From SG8-40 sp035528435 (GTDB lineage Bacteria > Pseudomonadota > Gammaproteobacteria > Burkholderiales > Eutrophovitaceae): a stretch of 9,702 nucleotides of DNA. The stretch is taken from assembly GCA_035528435.1 (NCBI GenBank), contig DATKYN010000200.1, positions 1 to 9,702 of the forward strand, read 5' to 3'. Within the stretch, counting starts at the first letter, position 1, and each line of letters starts with the position of its first letter. Below the pieces are notes generated by a model. That model did no database searches, was not told where the DNA came from, and saw only the letters and a list, made by a program, of their open reading frames with translations. Position numbers and translations under genes: made by a program. Shown here piece by piece: positions 6,598 through 9,702 of the stretch.

Positions 6598-6617
6598 AGG
6601 GCCGCTGCGGCGGCCCT
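6598..6617 (+). promoter_or_regulatory. 5'-end stem-loop in the DAHP synthase leader
   Basis: AGGGCCGC (6598-6605) and GCGGCCCT (6610-6617) form a perfect 8-bp stem with a TGCG tetraloop. With the predicted promoter, it starts within about three bases of the transcript 5' end. No T-run follows, and no leader peptide rich in Phe, Tyr or Trp codons fits in the short leader, so classical attenuation is unlikely. A 5' stabilising hairpin, or a leftover terminator of upstream transcription, is possible. Confidence 0.45.
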
Positions 6618-6641
6618 CATCCGTTCTCACAGGGCAAGGCA

Positions 6642-7745
6642 ATGGACGAAAAACGCGTATATAACACGAATGTCGAGTCGCAAATCGTGCTCGACACACC
6701 AGCCGGCATCAAGGGCGATCTGCCATTGACCGAACAGGCAGAGCGCACCGTTATCGATGGGCGGCGCATTTCCCAGAACATTCTGGACCGGCGCGATCAC
6801 CGGCTGATAGTCGTCGTCGGCCCCTGCTCGATTCACGACCCGGTAGCCGCAATGGACTATGCGCGCCGTCTGAAAGCGCTCGCCGACGAGGTCGGTGACA
6901 CGCTGTTCCTCGTCATGCGCGTGTATTTCGAGAAACCCCGCACCACTACCGGATGGAAGGGTCTCATCAACGACCCGAAAATGAACGACTCATTCGATAT
7001 CGATGCCGGTCTGCGCCTCGCGCGCAAACTGCTCACCGACATAAACGAACTGGGCCTGCCGACCGGCACCGAGGCACTCGACCCGATCAGCCCGCAGTAT
7101 CTCGGTGACCTGATCGCCTGGAGCGCGATCGGTGCACGCACAACGGAATCGCAAACGCACCGGGAAATGGCCAGCGGCCTGTCTACACCGGTAGGCTTCA
7201 AGAACGGCACCGATGGCAGCCTGACGGTTGCTATCAATGCCCTGCAATCGGTTTCCAAACCGCACAGTTTTCTTGGCATCGATCAGGGCGGTCAGGTCGC
7301 TGTGATCCGTACACGGGGAAACTCATATGGCCACATGGTGCTGCGCGGTGGCGACAAGGGACCGAACTATGATTCCGTAACTGTTGCGCTGGTGGAGAAA
7401 GAACTCGACAAAGCCAGGCTACCGAGCAATGTGGTCATCGATTGCAGTCACGCCAATTCCAACAAGGACCACAATTTGCAGCCGCTCGTAATGAATGACT
7501 GTGTTCACCAGATACTGGAAGGCAACAAGTCGATCGTTGGTGTCATGCTAGAGAGCAACATCGGCGCCGGCAATCAGAAACTGACAACTGACCTGTCGCA
7601 ACTGAAATACGGCGTTTCGGTCACCGATGCCTGTATTGACTGGGAAACCACTGAAAAAGTCCTGCGCGAAGCCCGCGAAAAATTGAAGGACGTGTTGCCG
7701 GGCCGCATTCCCAAATCGGCGGAGGTTCGTCAACTGAGTGCGTGA
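6642..7745 (+). CDS. 3-deoxy-7-phosphoheptulonate (DAHP) synthase, class I AroF/G/H type
   Basis: DAHP synthase condenses phosphoenolpyruvate and erythrose 4-phosphate in the first step of the shikimate pathway to aromatic amino acids; it is cytoplasmic and metal-dependent. This complete 367-residue protein starts at ATG 6642, with AGGG seven bases before it. Diagnostic blocks are 'VVVGPCSIHDP' (57-67), 'VMRVYFEKPRTTTGWKGLINDP' (within 91-112), 'GARTTESQTHREMASGLS' (164-181), 'PVGFKNGTDGS' (183-193), 'RGGDKGPNYD' (235-244), 'VIDCSHANSNKD' (265-276) and 'YGVSVTDACIDW' (323-334). The metal ligands known from E. coli AroG are all present here as C62, H270, E304 and D329. The N-terminal arm (1-50), which shapes the feedback site, is present, so allosteric control is expected. 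Which aromatic amino acid inhibits it cannot be read safely, so I give no isozyme letter. It appears monocistronic, with its own promoter and terminator. Confidence 0.97.
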   Translation: MDEKRVYNTNVESQIVLDTPAGIKGDLPLTEQAERTVIDGRRISQNILDRRDHRLIVVVGPCSIHDPVAAMDYARRLKALADEVGDTLFLVMRVYFEKPRTTTGWKGLINDPKMNDSFDIDAGLRLARKLLTDINELGLPTGTEALDPISPQYLGDLIAWSAIGARTTESQTHREMASGLSTPVGFKNGTDGSLTVAINALQSVSKPHSFLGIDQGGQVAVIRTRGNSYGHMVLRGGDKGPNYDSVTVALVEKELDKARLPSNVVIDCSHANSNKDHNLQPLVMNDCVHQILEGNKSIVGVMLESNIGAGNQKLTTDLSQLKYGVSVTDACIDWETTEKVLREAREKLKDVLPGRIPKSAEVRQLSA

Positions 7746-7753
7746 GACCGAAC

Positions 7754-7788
7754 CCTGGCCGCAACGTTACGACGTAGGTGCGGTCAGG
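7754..7788. terminator. Nested hairpin between DAHP synthase and the membrane-protein gene
   Basis: CCTGGCCGCA (7754-7763) pairs with TGCGGTCAGG (7779-7788) over 10 bp with one G-U pair. The loop itself holds ACGT-TACG-ACGT (7764-7775), a second small stem. A T-rich stretch (TTTCTTCTT, 7792-7800) follows on the plus strand. It lies just after the DAHP synthase stop codon (7743-7745) and covers the stop codon of the opposing gene (7784-7786), fitting a terminator used mainly by the plus-strand gene. Confidence 0.55.
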
Positions 7789-8581
7789 TGATTTCTTCTT
7801 CGTCCGGCGCGACCGGCTTGTCCTCGCGCAAAGTGACGTAGGCAAGCGCCACCAGCGCCAGTTCAACCGGCATCACCAGCCAGACGGCAATCGAAGTGAA
7901 CACCGTGATACCGGGCAGCGAAAGATGGCTCAGTTGCTCCAGTGCCCACGCCACGACTCCGGGCACAATCACACACAGCATGACGACCCGCCAGCCGTTG
8001 CGATTGGTTATTCTCCATGATTGCGTAAGCGCCTGAAGCACATCCTCAGCGCCGTCCGACGCGAGCGCCGGAAACGCGAGCAGAAAACGCCCCGCCAGGT
8101 AAGCCGGCGGCAGCACCAGCGCCAGGCCGTAACGGCTACCGGCAAATTCGCCGACACCGGGCCAAACCAGCGCCGTCAGGCCGCTGAACATGAACAAGGC
8201 TGAGGCGAAAATAAACGCCACCCCCGCAATCGCAAAAATGAAACGGGTTTCGCGCAAGCCCCAGGATATCGGCGCGAACGTCTGCCGACCTTCGCTTCCA
8301 AGGAGGTAGACACGATAGCTGCGAACGGCAAAGACGACCGTCAGCACAAACAGCGGCAAAGTCCAGAGCAGTAACGATGATTGCCGCTGAGCGTTCTCCT
8401 CGGTCGTGCCACTTTCCCATGAGCTCGGACCCCAGATGCTTTCCGAAATGGAAAATGCAATGCCGAGCAGCAGTGGCAGCCATAACGCGTTTAACAGCGC
8501 ATAACGCCGCTCCCACGACAGAATCAGGGCGCCGGCCACGATTTTGGCAAGCGGCAAGCGCGGTGATGATACAGCTTGCAT
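7784..8581 (-). CDS. Predicted six-helix integral membrane protein
   Basis: This 265-residue protein starts at ATG 8581, whose first base is also the last base of the alaX stop codon (TAATG), so translation is probably coupled. I count about six hydrophobic helices: roughly 27-45, 68-87, 113-138, 150-171, 198-215 and 224-250. A short charged tail (253-265, 'REDKPVAPDEEEIT') is likely cytoplasmic. Between helices 4 and 5 lies 'ALASDGAEDVLQALTQSWRITNRNGWRVV', a 'D-x(n)-AL..SW..T..N.WR' pattern recurring in poorly characterised bacterial membrane families, including those near glycerophosphodiester phosphodiesterase membrane domains. I cannot assign a function. No signal peptide or catalytic motif is visible. 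Its stop codon lies inside the terminator hairpin shared with DAHP synthase. Confidence 0.82.
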   Translation of the reverse strand: MQAVSSPRLPLAKIVAGALILSWERRYALLNALWLPLLLGIAFSISESIWGPSSWESGTTEENAQRQSSLLLWTLPLFVLTVVFAVRSYRVYLLGSEGRQTFAPISWGLRETRFIFAIAGVAFIFASALFMFSGLTALVWPGVGEFAGSRYGLALVLPPAYLAGRFLLAFPALASDGAEDVLQALTQSWRITNRNGWRVVMLCVIVPGVVAWALEQLSHLSLPGITVFTSIAVWLVMPVELALVALAYVTLREDKPVAPDEEEIT

Positions 8582-9306
8582 TACTGCTTCCCTCCGGCAA
8601 ACGCAATGGCAACTCGCCGGTTGCGCGCCCCCTTGTTCTCGATTTTGACAACCACTACTGGCCCGATCTCCGAGGTGTTGGCGACATGGGTACCACCGCA
8701 GGCCTGTAAATCCACCCCGGCAATGTCCAGCAATCTGACACGCGCCACGCCGCGCGGCGGCGCAACGGACATCGTCTTGACCAGTTCCGGTCTCGCTTCG
8801 AGCTCTTCAGCGGTAATCCAGCGCGGTGTGACATCATGGCTCTGTAATATCATTTCATTCAGCTTCGCTTCAACGGTGCCACGATCCGGCGACACATCTG
8901 GCAAATCGAAATCGAGTCGTCCGGAATCATGCCGGATCGCACCGCCAGTCACACCTGCCGGGATCACCGCGGACAATAAATGCAGGCAGGTATGAATCCG
9001 CATATGGGCGTAGCGCCTTTCCCAGTCAAGGGAAGCAACGACATCGTCCCCCACTCGTACTATCGGCATACCGGCACCATCAGCAGGGACATGCGCCACG
9101 GAACCGTCGTGCTTTCGCCGCCTCGTGTTACCGACGTCCAGGACCGAACCGTCAGCCAGCGTCAGAGTGCCGGCGTCACCCGGCTGGCCACCACCGACCG
9201 GATAAAAAACAGTCCGGTCGAGCACGATTCCCTCGTCGCTAACGTCCACTACCCGTGCATCGCATTGCCTCAGATACGGGTCATCGTAAAACACAAGTTC
9301 AGTCAT
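8581..9306 (-). CDS. alaX: Alanyl-tRNA editing protein AlaX
   Basis: AlaX is a free-standing relative of the AlaRS editing domain that hydrolyses mischarged Ser-tRNA(Ala) or Gly-tRNA(Ala). The product has 241 residues from ATG 9306. The N-terminal OB-like part has 'VFYPVGGGQPGDAGTL' (33-48), a hallmark of AlaRS/AlaX proteins. The editing site has H105 and H109 ('HTCLHLLSAV') and C203 and H207 ('QACGGTHVANTSEIG'), the four zinc ligands. The C-terminal 'VVVVKIENKGARNRRVAIAFA' completes the domain. The length fits the larger AlaX type without the C-terminal AlaRS domain. The ribosome site is weak (GAAG close to the ATG). An in-frame GTG at 9450 would add 48 cysteine-rich residues without a ribosome site; I reject it because family members start at 'MTE..FY.DPYL'. 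The membrane-protein gene overlaps its stop by one base. Confidence 0.92.
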   Translation of the reverse strand: MTELVFYDDPYLRQCDARVVDVSDEGIVLDRTVFYPVGGGQPGDAGTLTLADGSVLDVGNTRRRKHDGSVAHVPADGAGMPIVRVGDDVVASLDWERRYAHMRIHTCLHLLSAVIPAGVTGGAIRHDSGRLDFDLPDVSPDRGTVEAKLNEMILQSHDVTPRWITAEELEARPELVKTMSVAPPRGVARVRLLDIAGVDLQACGGTHVANTSEIGPVVVVKIENKGARNRRVAIAFAGGKQ

Positions 9307-9456
9307 ATCTTCGCAGTTCGTCCATGCGTCGGCGTTACCCGCAGTGCCCGATACCGGCAAATCTGCCGGAACGCAAAGCAGGCAGAAAACATCCAGAACG
9401 CAATTGTAGGTTAAACACCGCCCGCACACGGTGCTTGCGCCAGGATTCACCGCCGA

Positions 9457-9472
9457 CTCACACGCGGGTGAG
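9457..9472. repeat. Imperfect 16-bp palindrome upstream of the patatin gene
   Basis: CTCACACG followed by CGGGTGAG is a dyad matching at seven of eight positions. It lies in the divergent region between alaX and the patatin gene, 24 bases before a perfect TATAAT. Its position suits an operator for the patatin promoter; which protein would bind is unknown. Confidence 0.35.
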
Positions 9473-9489
9473 CAATCTCAATCAATCTC
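9473..9489 (+). repeat. Direct repeat CAATCTC, 10-bp period
   Basis: CAATCTC occurs at 9473-9479 and again at 9483-9489, one DNA turn apart. It abuts the palindrome on its left and covers where a -35 element for TATAAT 9497-9502 would be. It may be a regulator-binding site. Confidence 0.35.
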
Positions 9490-9496
9490 GTACGCG

Positions 9497-9502
9497 TATA
9501 AT
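9497..9502 (+). promoter_or_regulatory. Candidate -10 element of the patatin gene
   Basis: This is a perfect TATAAT, about 50 bases before the patatin ATG. No TTGACA-like -35 is present at 16-18 bp (AATCTC at 17 bp) and there is no TG extension, so an activator might be needed if it is used. Confidence 0.4.
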
Positions 9503-9553
9503 CAGTCCGATTTGTCCACACAGCGGACACGCGATGCAGATGCAACACGGGAA

Positions 9554-9702
9554 ATGAAGGGGCGTAACGAACTGCGCGTTGGTCTTGCCCTTGGCAGCGG
9601 CGCGGCCCGGGGCTGGGCCCATATTGGTGTTATCCAGACACTGGAACGCCATGGCATTTCGCCGGATATTGTTTGCGGCACATCAATTGGCGCGCTGGTC
9701 GG
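9554..9702 (+). CDS. Patatin-like phospholipase, RssA/NTE type, N-terminal part (3' end outside window)
   Basis: The start is ATG 9554, with 49 full codons before the window ends. The sequence 'VGLALGSGAARGWAHIGVI' (9-27) contains the glycine-rich oxyanion motif (G-x-G-x-x-R-G, 14-20). 'CGTSIGALVG' (41-50) contains the nucleophile elbow G-T-S-I-G with S44. The catalytic Asp (D-G/A) would be further downstream. The family comprises Ser/Asp-dyad lipid acyl hydrolases; this close match to the RssA-like branch suggests a cytoplasmic or membrane-associated lysophospholipase or esterase. The ribosome site is poor (GGG two bases before the ATG). An in-frame TTG at 9512 is a weaker alternative start without a ribosome site. 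It is transcribed divergently from alaX across about 250 bases carrying an operator-like palindrome, a direct repeat and a TATAAT. Confidence 0.9.
   Translation, partial: MKGRNELRVGLALGSGAARGWAHIGVIQTLERHGISPDIVCGTSIGALV

Noticed and set aside
9307..9450. A 48-residue cysteine-rich N-terminal extension of AlaX (CxxC at both ends, six cysteines) from GTG 9450
   Set aside because: It resembles a zinc ribbon at first sight, but there is no ribosome site at the GTG, homologues start at the ATG at 9306, and the segment is probably the divergent promoter region.
1..9702. Search for mobile elements, CRISPR arrays, toxin-antitoxin or defence genes
   Set aside because: No transposase, integrase, long terminal repeats, regularly spaced repeats or recognisable toxin or defence domain was found; the exonuclease/GIY-YIG protein stands alone and is better explained as DNA repair.

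Overview
This window looks like an ordinary chromosomal stretch of a moderately GC-rich proteobacterium. A gammaproteobacterium, or less likely a betaproteobacterium, fits best. The basis is the gene families present: a metal-dependent class I DAHP synthase of the AroF/G/H type, a DnaQ-type exonuclease fused to a UvrC-like GIY-YIG domain, an RssA-like patatin and a stand-alone AlaX. No ribosomal or tRNA gene is available to fix the taxonomy, so this is inference. I see no transposase, integrase, CRISPR array, tRNA, rRNA or phage gene.

Left part (1-2334): the 3' end of an aldo/keto reductase (+) converges on a two-gene minus-strand unit. That unit is a small predicted secreted protein with four cysteines (TTG start), followed 15 bases later by a 395-residue fumarylacetoacetate hydrolase (FAH) family enzyme of the XylX-like, sugar-acid dehydratase-like type.

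Middle (2335-6428): a divergent intergenic region leads rightwards into the exonuclease/GIY-YIG fusion. This converges with a minus-strand alpha/beta hydrolase resembling 3-oxoadipate enol-lactonase. Divergent from the hydrolase is an AraD1/GguC-family enzyme, a second and distantly related FAH-fold protein, followed by a strong hairpin and a small NIPSNAP-family protein. Two FAH-fold enzymes, an aldo/keto reductase and a lactonase-like hydrolase within about 6 kb suggest sugar-acid or keto-acid catabolism. No transporter, regulator or aldehyde dehydrogenase is in view to prove a pathway.

Right part (6429-9702): a hairpin-plus-T-run terminator is followed by a recognisable sigma70-type promoter and a GC-rich 5'-end stem-loop in front of DAHP synthase, the first enzyme of the shikimate pathway. 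A nested hairpin ends this unit. Convergent to it is a minus-strand pair with overlapping stop and start (TAATG): an AlaX alanyl-tRNA editing protein, then a six-helix membrane protein. Divergent from alaX, the window ends in the first 49 codons of an RssA/NTE-like patatin. Its upstream region carries an imperfect palindrome, a 10-bp-spaced direct repeat and a perfect TATAAT.

I did not find a clearly new multi-gene system. The most interesting items are the exonuclease/GIY-YIG fusion with a UvrC-like cysteine cluster, the paired FAH-fold enzymes, the 5'-terminal hairpin of the DAHP synthase transcript and the operator-like region before the patatin gene.
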